Shown here in pieces: positions 40,201-49,974 of a stretch of 64,000 nt of DNA. The position numbers and the translations under genes were made by a program. Every line of letters starts with the position of its first letter. Position 1 is the first letter of the stretch. The notes below the pieces were generated by a model. It was not told the origin of the DNA and did not search any database. It saw nothing but the letters and a program-made list of their open reading frames with translations. The DNA comes from Pseudomonadota bacterium. Its GTDB lineage: Bacteria > Pseudomonadota > Gammaproteobacteria > QQUJ01. The stretch lies in NCBI GenBank assembly GCA_008501635.1, contig QQUJ01000018.1, forward strand, positions 152,001-216,000. The letters run 5' to 3'.

Positions 40201-41065
40201 GGCCACGCCGAAGGTGACGGATTGGCCTGGGCTCGATCTGTCGGCCCGTTATATCTACGCTGGCGATCTGCAAGGCAATATGTGGCGGTTTGATGTTTCC
40301 TCCATCGATCCCAATCAGTGGGACAGTGCCGCCAATCGGGGGGTTCTGTTCCAGGCGCTGGATAGTGGTGGTGTTCCCCAATCCATCACTGCACGGCCCG
40401 AAGTGGCCCTAAATCCCAACGACCCCAATAGCCTGATGGTGTTATTCGGTACGGGAAGCTATTTCCGGAATCTGGACGGAGGTAACAACCAAGTGCAGAG
40501 CCTGTACGGGATTATCGATGCCAACGGCGTCGCTGTGACTGGACGCAACCAGCTGGTGCAGCAAACCATCACCTATCAAGGCATCCAAACTTTTGGTACC
40601 GAAACGCATACTGTGCGAGAGATGTCCGCCAACGCAATCGGAGCAGATAAAGGCTGGTACTTGGATCTGATCTACGCGGGTAACGCCATGGGCGAACGGG
40701 TGATCAGTAGCCCAACTTTCCCTTCAGGGCAGATCCAGGATCGTATTCGCTTCTCCACGCTGATCCCCGATCCGGACCCATGCGGTACCGGACGTACGGG
40801 TTTCATCATGGATATCATGCTAGGTTCGGGTGGGCAGGCGAGCTTTCCGGTTTTCGATCTCAACAACGATGGTCAATTTGACGCGGGCGATACGTCCAGC
40901 GGCACAAACTACGGTGGTTTTGGCGGCGGTGGCGGTGAGCAGATTATCGATATTAGAGACCGAAATCAGAATGTCGATCACTTGTACGGAGGACAGGATC
41001 GTCTAGGGGCTGGGCGAAACAATGCGGGCCCTGCAAACCGGCAGTCGTGGCGGCAGCTGCGCTAA
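37238..41065 (+). CDS. pilY1: Type IV pilus tip protein PilY1 without a VWA MIDAS motif
   Basis: 1,275 residues. Signal peptide of about 40 residues (LSMAVVAPARA|AVD). The N-terminal part starts with NLLFVPSVEWPT where VWA-containing PilY1 proteins have the DxSxS metal site, so no functional MIDAS is visible. The C-terminal beta-propeller begins near residue 805 (DVIYVGANDGLLHAF), and an EF-hand-like calcium site, DLNNDGQFDAGD, lies near residue 1,207. PilY1 controls pilus extension/retraction, adhesion and surface sensing. Ribosome site AGGGAGAGG before the ATG. Confidence 0.93.
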   Translation: MNTSRTLHIGRIDSVVRRRLRALGLGLALSMAVVAPARAAVDIANVPLFTTSNVPGNLLFVPSVEWPTITSVASLGDYDVSRIYIGYFSAGKCYQYSYSATEANRHFYPVRNTADRTCTGANEWSGNFLNWAATQTIDPFRMVLTGGYRVRDTPTETWLEKANHTGQGGTGIYPNRRIPASGNNSTMLQGATPFSHNWMRMRIQGLGNKMRFRLNDDDVDASVTAYNPGAAVLTTRAYEVSIRVKVCDSAASGGVESNCRPYSQGWKPEGTIQQYWRNLRYGVFGYLNEGQTSRDGGVLRSRIKTVGPVIPGGVVEANNPNKEWDPVTGVLVRNPNPADATDTSSAHGISILDSGVINYLNKFGQMTSQNHKSYDPVSELYYAAIRYLKNQGNVAEYTNMTGTAVDRSNMADGFPVITNWGDPIQAWCQPNVILGIGDIYTWTDKNLPGNGVMTNEPATPGAVSSDATVNVVTRTQDVATIEGIAINTPFTGRDNSAYMAGLAYDAHTRDIRPDLTGGKTTVSTYWVDVLEAQSLEGMERNQFALAAKYGGFRVPDGFDPDTHAGPLPDAWWHSNGETLTPFGSRGAGQAAFLRPDNFFTAGEADAMVLGLTQAFESIINEVESSSTSAATSAAILQTNTLLFVAGFRSGDWTGMLTANDIDQSSGALTGVAWDAEAVLRVRLPSSRNFYTRASDTGSGTLSGIALNPTTDWLSLSNAQRDALNRRPDGTIDGLGQSRINWLRGVEGGDPSFRSRTDSVTSEVRLLGDIVNSNPQFAGKRDFGYSLLSGLGASYTTFRTTPGSDYQNRPDVIYVGANDGLLHAFRSTDGTEIFAYMPSELLLPESGNTSARITTLMSTNYSHRYFMDGTVAVGDAHAASWVGGTSGWKTVLVGSMGSGGRTVFALDVTAPQNFGTGSVLWEFKDPDLGYGVGQPTIARMRNGEWAAVFGNGYNSDNHRAMLFIVRLSDGQLLAKIDTGVGDAVTSNGLATPKVTDWPGLDLSARYIYAGDLQGNMWRFDVSSIDPNQWDSAANRGVLFQALDSGGVPQSITARPEVALNPNDPNSLMVLFGTGSYFRNLDGGNNQVQSLYGIIDANGVAVTGRNQLVQQTITYQGIQTFGTETHTVREMSANAIGADKGWYLDLIYAGNAMGERVISSPTFPSGQIQDRIRFSTLIPDPDPCGTGRTGFIMDIMLGSGGQASFPVFDLNNDGQFDAGDTSSGTNYGGFGGGGGEQIIDIRDRNQNVDHLYGGQDRLGAGRNNAGPANRQSWRQLR

Positions 41066-41233
41066 AGGCAGCCGTTGTGCTGGCCCACGCATTACGGAAT
41101 ATTCTAACTGTGTGGGTTGATTATCGAAATCGCCACCCCAGTGGTAGTGGAATTGGAAAGGCTGTGTGCAATCCTGTCGGGGTTCAAGGCCGTTGATCTC
41201 GAACCGGGGTTCTACTGAGAGGCGCTGTTTGCT

Positions 41234-41662
41234 ATGAATAGAGTGAAGGCGGGATTTACCCTTATCGAGTTGATGATCGTGGTGGCGATTGTCGGTATTC
41301 TCGCGGCCATCGCGTTTCCTGCCTATCAGGAGCAGGTACGCCAGTCACGACGAGCTGATGCTCAAGCGGTGTTGCTGGAAGCGGCACAGTTCATGGAGCG
41401 CTTCTTTACGCAAAACAGCCAGTATCATCAGACTCGCGATGCTGTACCCGTCGCGGTCGCTCTGCCGGCAGGTTTGACACAGTCACCCAAGGATGGGGGT
41501 ACCGCCCGATACGCCATTACAATCGCAGCTGTTGCTGCAAATACCTTTACTCTCCAGGCAACGCCGGTTAGTGATCCGGCATGCGGGAATTTGACCGTGA
41601 ATCAGGCGGGCACAAAAGCGGCATCGGGACCTCTCGGAACCAATCAGTGTTGGCGGCGCTAG
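41234..41662 (+). CDS. pilE: Minor pilin PilE
   Basis: 142 residues. Very short leader, [57 protein letters not shown], typical of PilE rather than the major pilin PilA. The C-terminal Cys pair may form a disulfide loop. Separated from pilY1 by 168 bases in which I see no clear gene or promoter. Confidence 0.9.
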   Translation: MNRVKAGFTLIELMIVVAIVGILAAIAFPAYQEQVRQSRRADAQAVLLEAAQFMERFFTQNSQYHQTRDAVPVAVALPAGLTQSPKDGGTARYAITIAAVAANTFTLQATPVSDPACGNLTVNQAGTKAASGPLGTNQCWRR

Positions 41663-41685
41663 CCTGGTAGCGGACAGATCGATCT

Positions 41686-42615
41686 TCAGCGTAGTTCCGC
41701 AGGCAGCGGAAAATGGATGTCCTCGCTAAATTTCCTAGGTGACGGAACGAGCGTGGCGCCCAAGCTCTGCAGTTTTTCAACCACCGATTCGACGATCTCC
41801 TCTGGCGCGGAGGCCCCCGCGGTGACACCCACAAGTTGCCGATTCCTGATCCAGCTTGCATCCAATGCATCGGGGCCGTCAATCAGATAGGCTTCGACGC
41901 GGTGTTTTTCCGCCAGCTCTCGCAGGCGGTTGGAGTTCGAGCTATTGGCCGATCCGACTACGATGATCAGGTCGCATCCGGAGCTCAGCGCCTTGACAGC
42001 ATCTTGCCGATTCTGGGTGGCGTAACAGATATCATCATTTTTTGGTCCCAGAATGGACGGGAATCGCTTTTGCAGTGCGGCGATAATCTCCGCTGTATCG
42101 TCTACCGAAAGTGTCGTCTGGGTGACATAGGCAAGATTGTCCGGACTGTCAACACACAGGGCCTCAACTTCAGCAATGGAACCCACCGTGTAAATACTGC
42201 CGTTGGGATTGTCATACCGACCCTTCGTGCCTTCTACTTCCGGATGGCCCTGGTGCCCGATCAGAACGACCTCGCGACCTGCTTTGGCATGCCGAGCGAC
42301 TTCCATATGAACTTTGGTCACTAGCGGGCAGGTGGCATCGAATACTTTAAGACCGCGCCGCGCAGCCTCTTCCTCAACCGCGCGTGATACTCCGTGCGCA
42401 CTGAAGATAACCGTGGATCCGTCGGGTATTTCATCTAGCTCTTCAACGAAAACGGCTCCTCTTTCACGGAGATTCTCGACGACATGACGATTGTGCACAA
42501 CTTCATGACGGACGTAGATAGGCGAGCCGAAGAGTTCCAGCGCACGCTCGACGATGGCAATGGCACGATCAACCCCGGCGCAGAATCCGCGGGGGTTGGC
42601 GAGGACGATTTCCAT
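41686..42615 (-). CDS. ispH: 4-hydroxy-3-methylbut-2-enyl diphosphate reductase
   Basis: 309 residues from the ATG at 42,615 ([19 protein letters not shown]). The iron-sulfur cysteines lie in [15 protein letters not shown] and [20 protein letters not shown] and [12 protein letters not shown] are conserved. Last step of the non-mevalonate isoprenoid pathway. In Pseudomonas the same gene also neighbours the minor pilin genes. Confidence 0.96.
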   Translation of the reverse strand: MEIVLANPRGFCAGVDRAIAIVERALELFGSPIYVRHEVVHNRHVVENLRERGAVFVEELDEIPDGSTVIFSAHGVSRAVEEEAARRGLKVFDATCPLVTKVHMEVARHAKAGREVVLIGHQGHPEVEGTKGRYDNPNGSIYTVGSIAEVEALCVDSPDNLAYVTQTTLSVDDTAEIIAALQKRFPSILGPKNDDICYATQNRQDAVKALSSGCDLIIVVGSANSSNSNRLRELAEKHRVEAYLIDGPDALDASWIRNRQLVGVTAGASAPEEIVESVVEKLQSLGATLVPSPRKFSEDIHFPLPAELR

Positions 42616-42728
42616 GTTATCTCCGGGTGTTTGCAGCGCTTTCCAAGGCAGACATTCTAACAAATAGAAACAAAGACGGCTTGGCGGGACAATGGGCAGT
42701 CCGTGGGCATGATGCGTGTCAGTCGCGA

Positions 42729-43289
42729 TCAGTTGTTATCGCGTTTTTGCCGTGATTGCCAAAGAACTTCATCGCTGCCCTCGCTGCGCACAAGGACTCG
42801 CGCGGTCACGAAAAGCAAATCCGATAGACGATTCAGGTAGCGCGGAAGGTTATCACTGACGCGCTCTTGCTGCGCTAAAGTAACGAGTCGTCGTTCGGCG
42901 CGTCGGCACACCGCTCTCGCGAGATGGCACGCTGCACCGGATGAGGTGCCTCCGGGAAGAATAAACTCTTTCAACGGGGGCAGTTCCGCATTGAGTTTGT
43001 CGAGATCAGATTCGAGTTGACGAATGCTCTCTGCGTCGATAGCGACGAATTCCGGAAGTGCCAGTTCACCGCCGAGATCGAACAGTTCGTGCTGAACGCG
43101 TGTCAGCACTTCTGTGACCGGGTCTGGCAGGGCGTGGCACAACACGATCCCTACGTGGCAGTTGGTTTCATCCACAGCACCGATAGCTTCGATTCGAGCA
43201 CTGTCCTTCGCGACCCGATCGCCTCTGCCAAGTCCAGTGGTGCCATCATCGCCGGTGCGGGTGTAGATTTTCGAAAGCCTGTGGCCCAT
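42729..43289 (-). CDS. pduO: ATP:cob(I)alamin adenosyltransferase, PduO type
   Basis: 186 residues. Start of the family signature [21 protein letters not shown] near residue 10, with later [25 protein letters not shown]. It transfers adenosine to the cobalt of cobalamin or cobinamide. Lies divergent from the cobU operon, fitting the corrinoid pathway around it. Confidence 0.92.
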   Translation of the reverse strand: MGHRLSKIYTRTGDDGTTGLGRGDRVAKDSARIEAIGAVDETNCHVGIVLCHALPDPVTEVLTRVQHELFDLGGELALPEFVAIDAESIRQLESDLDKLNAELPPLKEFILPGGTSSGAACHLARAVCRRAERRLVTLAQQERVSDNLPRYLNRLSDLLFVTARVLVRSEGSDEVLWQSRQKRDNN

Positions 43290-43383
43290 GGGGTATTCCG
43301 CTAGTCAACTCAATGCATAACCTTAGCAGAGCCCTATAGGGATCGGATAGGGTAGAATGCGCGCTTTGCGGAGGTGATCAGCG

Positions 43384-43911
43384 GTGGCGGAACTGATACT
43401 TGGAGGGATGCGCTCGGGTAAAAGTCGCGAGGCACAACAGCGGGCCTTATCCAGCGAGATGGAGGTGGTGTACGTTGCGACGGCCGCCGCGGGGGATGAA
43501 GAGATGGCGCAACGGATAGCGCGGCATCGTGCCGAGCGCCCTGCGGGTTGGATAACCGTTGAAGAACCGCTCCAACTAGCCGATACCCTTCAGAATCTGG
43601 CGGCGCCCTCACGCTGCCTGGTGGTGGACTGTCTGACGCTGTGGCTTTCCAATTGGTTGTCTTTGGAGGGGGAGTCAGCATCTGGATTCAATCAAGCCTA
43701 CAACCAATTGCTGGAGATCATCCCGGTGGTTGCTGGGCGCATTATTCTGGTCGGCAATGAGACCAATCAGGGTGTGATCCCCGTGAACGCCTTGGCTCGT
43801 CGTTTTTGTGATGAGTCGGGAAGGTTGCATCAGGAACTGGCGCAGATCTGCGATCGCGTTACGCTGATGGTCGCGGGGTTGCCCATTGAGTTGAAGAAGG
43901 AACAGGCATGA
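43384..43911 (+). CDS. cobU: Adenosylcobinamide kinase / guanylyltransferase
   Basis: 175 residues, GTG start after GGAGG. P-loop GGMRSGKS at residues 7-14; conserved [26 protein letters not shown] and [12 protein letters not shown]. Phosphorylates adenosylcobinamide and attaches GMP. No cobalamin riboswitch is apparent in the 94 bases upstream. Overlaps cobT by ATGA. Confidence 0.94.
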   Translation: MAELILGGMRSGKSREAQQRALSSEMEVVYVATAAAGDEEMAQRIARHRAERPAGWITVEEPLQLADTLQNLAAPSRCLVVDCLTLWLSNWLSLEGESASGFNQAYNQLLEIIPVVAGRIILVGNETNQGVIPVNALARRFCDESGRLHQELAQICDRVTLMVAGLPIELKKEQA

Positions 43912-44963
43912 AACCGGGGTGGATCGATGAGTGTGTATGCGAGATCAACGTCGATTGCCAAGCGGCGGCCACCGCGAGGCAGCTTCAATTGACCAAACCG
44001 GCGGGATCGCTGGGGAGACTTGAGGGCTTTGCTATCCGCTTGGCTGGATTGCAGAGCACTGAAAGGCCGACTCTGGAGCGGGTGGGTATAGTGGTGTTTG
44101 CTGCCGACCATGGTATCGCTGCCGAAGGCGTATCGCTGTTCCCGCAATCGGTGACCGTGGAGATGATACGCAACTTTGCCGGCGGCGGTGCGGCAATCAG
44201 CGTGGCGGCGCGACAATTGGGCGCTTCGTTAGAAGTTGTGGATGTGGGTGCGGTATCGGACCCTGGCCCGCTGGTGGGCGTTGTTAGCACGCGCATTGGC
44301 TGCGGGACGGCCAATTTTCTTCGCCATCCGGCCATGGATGAAGCTCAGTTGACGACCGCGATGGACGTTGGTCGGGATGCTGTGCTGCGCGCTGTAGAAA
44401 AAAAAATACAGCTTTTCATCGGCGGCGAAATGGGAATTGCCAACACCACCGCGGCGACGGCGCTGGCCTGCGCTCTACTCGATGCCCAGCCCGAGGAAAT
44501 TGCGGGTCCCGGAACCGGACTCGATTCAGCGGGTGTGATCCACAAGGTGAGCGTAATACGTCAAGCATTGCAGCACCATCGATCCGCCTTTGTAGATCCC
44601 TGGCACGTATTGCGCTGCGTAGGCGGATTCGAGATTGCCGCGTTGGCGGGTGCGTACATCGCCTGTGCTCAGTCTGGGGTGCCGGCATTGGTTGACGGAT
44701 TCATCACTTCTGCTGCCGCGCTGGCAGCGTTACGACTGCGTCCGGACATTGCTCCGTGGCTTATCTATTCGCATACCTCCGCCGAACCCGGACATGCGCG
44801 GATTCTTCGAGTCCTGGATGCCGAACCGTTACTGAATCTGGGTCTGCGGCTGGGTGAAGGAAGCGGTGCTGCGGTCGCCGTACCGATTCTGCGAATGGCT
44901 TGTGCGTTACATAACGAAATGACGACGTTTACCGAGGCCGGAGTCACTGAATCTCATGAATAA
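43908..44963 (+). CDS. cobT: Nicotinate-nucleotide--DMB phosphoribosyltransferase
   Basis: 351 residues. Typical motifs: [47 protein letters not shown] and [12 protein letters not shown]. It makes alpha-ribazole phosphate, the activated lower ligand of cobalamin. Overlaps cobC by 8 bases. Confidence 0.95.
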   Translation: MKPGWIDECVCEINVDCQAAATARQLQLTKPAGSLGRLEGFAIRLAGLQSTERPTLERVGIVVFAADHGIAAEGVSLFPQSVTVEMIRNFAGGGAAISVAARQLGASLEVVDVGAVSDPGPLVGVVSTRIGCGTANFLRHPAMDEAQLTTAMDVGRDAVLRAVEKKIQLFIGGEMGIANTTAATALACALLDAQPEEIAGPGTGLDSAGVIHKVSVIRQALQHHRSAFVDPWHVLRCVGGFEIAALAGAYIACAQSGVPALVDGFITSAAALAALRLRPDIAPWLIYSHTSAEPGHARILRVLDAEPLLNLGLRLGEGSGAAVAVPILRMACALHNEMTTFTEAGVTESHE

Positions 44964-45558
44964 GCATTCAACGATCATCGATTTGATACGTCATGGCGAG
45001 CCGGAAGGTGGTCGAATGTATCGAGGTCACAAAGATGATCCACTGAGTGAACTCGGTTGGCGGCAGATGCGCGAGGCAACGGCTCACTGCAACGGATGGG
45101 AGAAAATCGTTTCGTCGCCGTTGCAACGTTGTGCAAAGTTTGCGGACGAGCTTGCCAATGAAAGAAATGTACCTCTCAGCATCGACGAAGGCTTTCGCGA
45201 AATCTGTTTCGGTATTTGGGAGGGGCGTGCCCCGGCGGATCTGGAAGCCGAGAACCCCGAACGCATGTTAGCCTTTTGGAACGATCCCATTGCCAATTGG
45301 CCTCAAGGCGGCGAACCCTTCGACCAGTTTCAGATCCGGGTGGCCAAAGCATGGGAGAAGTTGCTGCGTGAGCATACGGGACAGCATCTGTTGTTGGTTG
45401 CGCACGGCGGGGTGATTCGCGCCATACTGTTTCATGTGCTCGGTATACCGCCGCGTAATTTCTTCCGTCTGCAGGTGCCTTATGCGGCCATCACCCGCCT
45501 GCGTGCGGACGGTAACGGTAAATACCCCCATCTGGTTTTCCATAGTGGGCGGCCCTGA
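44956..45558 (+). CDS. cobC: Alpha-ribazole phosphatase, histidine phosphatase family
   Basis: 200 residues with the catalytic RHGEPEGG motif near the start and a second His in [14 protein letters not shown]. Removes the phosphate from alpha-ribazole 5'-phosphate or cobalamin phosphate. Assignment relies on position between cobT and cobS, as the fold is shared with other phosphatases. TGATG overlap with cobS. Confidence 0.88.
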   Translation: MNKHSTIIDLIRHGEPEGGRMYRGHKDDPLSELGWRQMREATAHCNGWEKIVSSPLQRCAKFADELANERNVPLSIDEGFREICFGIWEGRAPADLEAENPERMLAFWNDPIANWPQGGEPFDQFQIRVAKAWEKLLREHTGQHLLLVAHGGVIRAILFHVLGIPPRNFFRLQVPYAAITRLRADGNGKYPHLVFHSGRP

Positions 45559-46292
45559 TGCTACAGCCCTTTTTACTGGCACTGCAATTTCTGACTCGTC
45601 TGCCAATCCCTCTCCCGGGCAATATTGAACCTGAAGTGCAAGGTCGATCGGTGATCGCCTATCCCTTGGTGGGGTTGGTTATCGGTCTGCTGGTGGCCAT
45701 TCCGGCGTATGTGGCATCGGCAAGCGATCCAATGGTGATTGCCGCGCTGATGCTCACTGTCTGGGTACTGGTTACCGGGGGATTGCATTTCGATGGTTTG
45801 GCGGATAGCGCGGACGCTTGGTTGGGCGGGCAGGGCAATACAACACGTACGCTGGAAATTATGAAGGATCCGCGGTCCGGTCCGGCGGCTATCGTGCTGG
45901 TAGCGCTAGTGCTGTTGCTCAAACTCGCCGCGCTTACTGCCTTGGTCCGTGCGGGAGAGCTAGTGGCTGTGCTGCTGATTCCGATGTTGGGGCGGGCGGC
46001 AATCGTTGGGCTTTTTCTTACCACGGTTTATGTGCGTGTCGGCGGTCTTGGCGCGTCATTGGCACGCTCGCTGCCGCGCCAAGCGGGGATGGTGGTAATA
46101 GGTATCGTAGCGCTGCTGTTCCTGACGGGTGGCGCGGCAGGGTTGCAGTCGTTGGTCTGCGCGGGATTGACCGTAGTCGGGCTTCGCGCCCTGATGATCG
46201 CGCGCATCGGCGGTGCGACGGGAGATACGCTTGGCGCAACGGTAGAGATCAGTGAGGCGGCTGCGTTGCTCGGTTGGGTGTTGGCGCTGTAA
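45558..46292 (+). CDS. cobS: Cobalamin synthase CobS
   Basis: 244 residues with five to seven membrane helices. Conserved LQFLTRLPIP near the start, HFDGLADSADAWLGG and MKDPRSGPAAIVLV. Joins adenosylcobinamide-GDP to alpha-ribazole at the inner membrane. Stop overlaps the btuF start (TAATG). Confidence 0.94.
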   Translation: MLQPFLLALQFLTRLPIPLPGNIEPEVQGRSVIAYPLVGLVIGLLVAIPAYVASASDPMVIAALMLTVWVLVTGGLHFDGLADSADAWLGGQGNTTRTLEIMKDPRSGPAAIVLVALVLLLKLAALTALVRAGELVAVLLIPMLGRAAIVGLFLTTVYVRVGGLGASLARSLPRQAGMVVIGIVALLFLTGGAAGLQSLVCAGLTVVGLRALMIARIGGATGDTLGATVEISEAAALLGWVLAL

Positions 46293-47215
46293 TGGAAATC
46301 ATCCGCTATCATGGTTTGGTGCTGCAAACCCTGCTCCTTATTTGCAGCATGGCGATACCGGCTGGCGTTGCTGCCGATCCGGTGAGCATCGCCGATGCCT
46401 CCGGCAGGGCCGTGGAACTAGCGCATCCTGCGCGGAGGATCGTCAGCCTCGCGCCGCACGTCAGTGAGCTGCTATTCGAGATCGGCGCCAACGATTTGCT
46501 GATCGGCGCTGTGGAGTTCAGCGATTATCCGCCTGCCGCAGTCGAGATTCTGCGCATCGGCGATTACAAGAACTTTGACATGGAGTCCTTGCTTGAGTTG
46601 AAGCCCGACTTGGTTATCGGTTGGTGGTCGGGAAATCGTTCGCAGCATATCGAACAGATCCGTGCGTTAGGAATACCAGTCTATCTTTCCGAGCCGCGGC
46701 GATTGGATCAGATACCGACTTTGATGCGCGATCTCGGCAGGCTAAGCGGCCGCAGAATGCAATCCGATGCTGTCGCAGAACGGTTCGAAAGACACCTCAA
46801 CCGATTGCGGAGTCAGTATGCCGATCAGAAACCGGTTTCGGTCTTCTTCCAGGCCTGGGATCAACCGCTGATGACCTTGAATGGAGAGCATTTGGTGAGC
46901 GATGCAATCGCTATCTGTGGCGGGACCAACGTCTTTGCCCATCTCAGCCTGCTTGCGCCGACAGTTACGGTTGAGGCCGTACTGGTAGCAGATCCAATGG
47001 TTATCGTCACCGGTGGTATTGGCAGAGCTCGTAGCGAATGGTTGGAGCGTTGGCAACGCTGGCCGCAGCTTCGCGCTGTCAAACACGGTCACCTACGCCG
47101 CATCGATCCGGATCTTCTGCAAAGGCCGACAAGTCGGATTCTGCAGGGGTTGACGCAGTTGTGCGAGATATTGGCGCAAGCGCGTGCAAGCCTGTCGAAG
47201 TCAGCCCCGGAGTAG
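46292..47215 (+). CDS. btuF: Periplasmic cobalamin-binding protein BtuF-like
   Basis: 307 residues from the ATG overlapping cobS. Signal peptide of about 30 residues ending GVAA|DP. Helical-backbone substrate-binding protein: RIVSLAPHVSELLFEIGANDLLIGAVEFSDYPPAA is typical of BtuF. Should deliver vitamin B12 to BtuCD. Its gene is on the opposite strand from btuCD and converges with the tonB-like gene, overlapping it by 15 bases. Confidence 0.88.
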   Translation: MEIIRYHGLVLQTLLLICSMAIPAGVAADPVSIADASGRAVELAHPARRIVSLAPHVSELLFEIGANDLLIGAVEFSDYPPAAVEILRIGDYKNFDMESLLELKPDLVIGWWSGNRSQHIEQIRALGIPVYLSEPRRLDQIPTLMRDLGRLSGRRMQSDAVAERFERHLNRLRSQYADQKPVSVFFQAWDQPLMTLNGEHLVSDAIAICGGTNVFAHLSLLAPTVTVEAVLVADPMVIVTGGIGRARSEWLERWQRWPQLRAVKHGHLRRIDPDLLQRPTSRILQGLTQLCEILAQARASLSKSAPE

Positions 47216-47995
47216 AAATCGCACAGGGATTTCCACCCGTAATGGCGTAACGGAAATTGTGTCCTCCAACGCTAACGGAATCTCCTGAATCTGCGCAGCA
47301 TTGTGCAATGCACTGTTGTCGAGCAGCTTATAACCGGAGCTGCTCACCAATTCAACGCCGATAATCTGGCCGCGGTTGGTCACAACAAAGCGTAATCGGA
47401 CAACACCCTGCCAGCCGCTGCGTCGCGCCAGCAACGGATAGCGAAACCGGCTTTGCATGTGTTCGGTCAATTGTGCCTGAAGATGCGACCGCCATTGAGC
47501 AATCTGCTCGTCGCTGGCCTTTTGCGATGCAGTGATTGTCTCGGGAGCCGCGTACAACGTAGTTGTTTCCACCTTGCCGGCTGTTCTTGCCGTTTCCCTT
47601 TTTACCACCTTACCTGATGGTAAAGTTTCTGTGGCCTTGGTCTGCAGAAACCGGTTCTTCGGTTGTTTCGGCGGTTTCGCTGCGAGCGTTCGGTCCGACC
47701 GCAAGGGTTGTACTTGCAGGGTACCGCGGGTTTCAGCGACAAAGGCTTTTGTTGGCACCGAGCTTGATTCAGACGGACGCACCGATTCAGTGCTTGGGTA
47801 GACAGCGTCGGATTCAATCGGCGATGCGCGCACGACGGAGGGTGTCGTGGGCAGCAGGGTTGCACGCAAACTGATACCGACCCGATGGTGTATCGGCTCC
47901 GTCGGAGTGGTCGATAATACACCAGCAACCAGCAGCGATAAATGAACCCCGCCAGAGATCAGCAGGAACTGCATCAGGGGCGGCCATCGAGTCAC
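47201..47995 (-). CDS. tonB: TonB-like energy transducer next to btuB
   Basis: About 264 residues if started at the GTG at 47,995, which has AAGGAG upstream; an ATG at 47,974 is possible. An N-terminal transmembrane helix (about 8-25), a long Ser/Thr/Lys-rich linker with little of the usual Pro-Lys repetition, and a C-terminal TonB domain (YPLLARRSGWQGVVRLRFVVTNRGQIIGVELVSSSGYKLLDNSA). Couples the proton gradient to outer-membrane receptors. Likely dedicated to BtuB; no exbB/exbD nearby. Confidence 0.82.
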   Translation of the reverse strand: MTRWPPLMQFLLISGGVHLSLLVAGVLSTTPTEPIHHRVGISLRATLLPTTPSVVRASPIESDAVYPSTESVRPSESSSVPTKAFVAETRGTLQVQPLRSDRTLAAKPPKQPKNRFLQTKATETLPSGKVVKRETARTAGKVETTTLYAAPETITASQKASDEQIAQWRSHLQAQLTEHMQSRFRYPLLARRSGWQGVVRLRFVVTNRGQIIGVELVSSSGYKLLDNSALHNAAQIQEIPLALEDTISVTPLRVEIPVRFLLRG

Positions 47996-48011
47996 TGTCG
48001 GGTATTCTCCT

Positions 48012-49856
48012 TCAGCGCAGTGGCGCGTAACGCAGCGCAAGAAACAGGGAGCGCTCGGGCGTGTTATAGCCGCGAGCCAGTTCGTAGGATTTGTTGAACG
48101 TGTTGTCGAGGCGGAGTTCAAGCGCCAGCTCACGGCTCAATGAGTAGTTGGCAAAGAGGTTGAGTAAGCCGTAGCCGGGGAGCTGAATGCGTGTTGCCGG
48201 AAAGGTGTTGAAGTCCAGTTCATCGCGTTCCGAACTAAGTAGAATCTCCCCGCCATAATTCCAGCGCTCGTTGTGATGGGTGGCGCGGAGCGAGGCTTTT
48301 TGGTCGGGGCGACGCAGCAGTCTGGTATTGTTGTCCTTATCGCGTGCATCCTGCAGGGTCAGGTTGCCGGAGATATCCCAAGCGCCGGTCTTGACAGTGT
48401 ACTCAAACTCAATCCCCTCCAGCGAGGAACGATTGATATTGATCGCCTGGGCGTTGGTTCCCTCAAAGGCAATAAGATTGTCGATTGCTGTTTGGTAGAG
48501 GGTGGCGCGTACCTGACTGGCCTTGTTGGGTTGCCACCGCAGCCCCACCTCGGCGGTTTCGGAATCCTCGGGACGAAGATTGGAATTGCCTGAATAAAGA
48601 AAGGTGCCGCCACCAAAAAAATCGAAGCCGGGGTGATAGAGATCGTTGATGTTGGGAGCGCGAAACGCGGTGCCGTACGAGGCGATCAGTCGTGTGCGCT
48701 GGGTTAGGCGATAACCCCAAGCGAGCTGCCCCGTCGTCTCTCCGCCATAGGCGCTGTGCTCGTCATGGCGCACGGCAAGCTGCAGATCGTGCGCGGTACC
48801 GTTGTGCTGGAACTGTGCGAACAACGCCGTATTGTCGGCGCTGCGGTCGAACACGGTGCTGTTGGTTGCGAGATCGATGTTAAGGGCATCGTCCTCGTGG
48901 AAACTCACTCCCAGGGTTAGCAGCTGATCCGGGCTCAATGCGATGTCGTTTTGCCAATCGAAACTGATGCGCCGGGTCTCTGCAGCTGACGGGGAACTCG
49001 ATCGGGTCTCCAGTTCGTCGACCGTATGTCCCAGGGTAAGGGTCTGGATCCACAGGTCATTGACCGAGTGAATCAGGCGTGTCTGAAAGGTCTGATTGAT
49101 GCTTTCCTGAGTGCCGCTATCGAACTCCACGTCACTCGCGCTGCGCCAAATCACGAGCGACAGCTGCGTGGCTGCACTCACGTCGATATTCATTCCGGCA
49201 TTGAAACTGATGTTCTCGGCGCCGTCGTCGTCGGGATCGTAGCTGCCGCCGTTGCTGTTCTGCGCAGAAAATCCGTCGGTCTCGCGCTGCTCGGCATTGA
49301 TGTGGAAACGCACGCGATCGCCACCACCGATGCCAGCCTGCAGGCTGCGCGTGCCGAAGCTGCCCGCCTCAAGCCGCACGAATGGCGAACTGACCTTGCG
49401 CGTGAAGATCTGAATCACCCCGCCGATGGCATCGGAGCCATAGAGCGCAGCGCGTGGCCCGCGCACGACTTCGATGCGTTCGATCAATGCCGGTTGCAGA
49501 TGCTGCCAACTAAACGCACCGGTGGTTGCCGAGCTGGCACGCACGCCGTCGATCAGCACCAGCACATGATTGGAGTTGCTGCCACGCAGGAAGATGCTGG
49601 TGTCGCTGCCGGGTCCGCCGGTACGTGCGATATCGATGCCCGGTACCATGCGTAGCACCTCGGCCATATCCTTGGGCTGGCTGCGATCGAGCGTGGCGCG
49701 GTCGATAACGGTGACCGAGGCAAGCGATTCGTCGGTGGTTTCGGCGACGCGGGTTGCGGTAACGATGACTTCGTTTTCCGCCGGAGGCTCCGCATGGAGC
49801 GATGCCGAACCGATGATGATGCTGGCGGCAGTAAGAAAACCAAGGTGTGAGTTCAT
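48012..49856 (-). CDS. btuB: TonB-dependent outer-membrane cobalamin receptor
   Basis: 614 residues from the ATG at 49,856 (GGGAGG upstream). Signal peptide ends SLHA|EPP; a TonB box-like NEVIVTATRVAET follows; plug domain about 45-150 (VLVLIDGVRA, RGPRAALYGSDAIGGVI); the rest is a 22-strand barrel ending LALRYAPLR, without the usual terminal Phe. Its leader carries a cobalamin riboswitch, which strongly supports B12 as the substrate. Confidence 0.93.
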   Translation of the reverse strand: MNSHLGFLTAASIIIGSASLHAEPPAENEVIVTATRVAETTDESLASVTVIDRATLDRSQPKDMAEVLRMVPGIDIARTGGPGSDTSIFLRGSNSNHVLVLIDGVRASSATTGAFSWQHLQPALIERIEVVRGPRAALYGSDAIGGVIQIFTRKVSSPFVRLEAGSFGTRSLQAGIGGGDRVRFHINAEQRETDGFSAQNSNGGSYDPDDDGAENISFNAGMNIDVSAATQLSLVIWRSASDVEFDSGTQESINQTFQTRLIHSVNDLWIQTLTLGHTVDELETRSSSPSAAETRRISFDWQNDIALSPDQLLTLGVSFHEDDALNIDLATNSTVFDRSADNTALFAQFQHNGTAHDLQLAVRHDEHSAYGGETTGQLAWGYRLTQRTRLIASYGTAFRAPNINDLYHPGFDFFGGGTFLYSGNSNLRPEDSETAEVGLRWQPNKASQVRATLYQTAIDNLIAFEGTNAQAININRSSLEGIEFEYTVKTGAWDISGNLTLQDARDKDNNTRLLRRPDQKASLRATHHNERWNYGGEILLSSERDELDFNTFPATRIQLPGYGLLNLFANYSLSRELALELRLDNTFNKSYELARGYNTPERSLFLALRYAPLR

Positions 49857-49974
49857 GTGTCCTCCCGGCATGCGCCCACCCGCGCATGTGTACACTAGGC
49901 AGAGATTGACAAGGGAGGGTTGTTCGAGGGAGGTTTTTAAGAAACCGCCACAGCCCGCCGCTGTCTATTGCGTG

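Noticed and set aside
41066-41233. Sigma-54 promoter before pilE
   Set aside because: A GG and GC pair is present but 11 bases apart, not 10, and the flanks do not match.
43290-43383. Cobalamin riboswitch before cobU
   Set aside because: None of the conserved core segments is present and the gap is only 94 bases.
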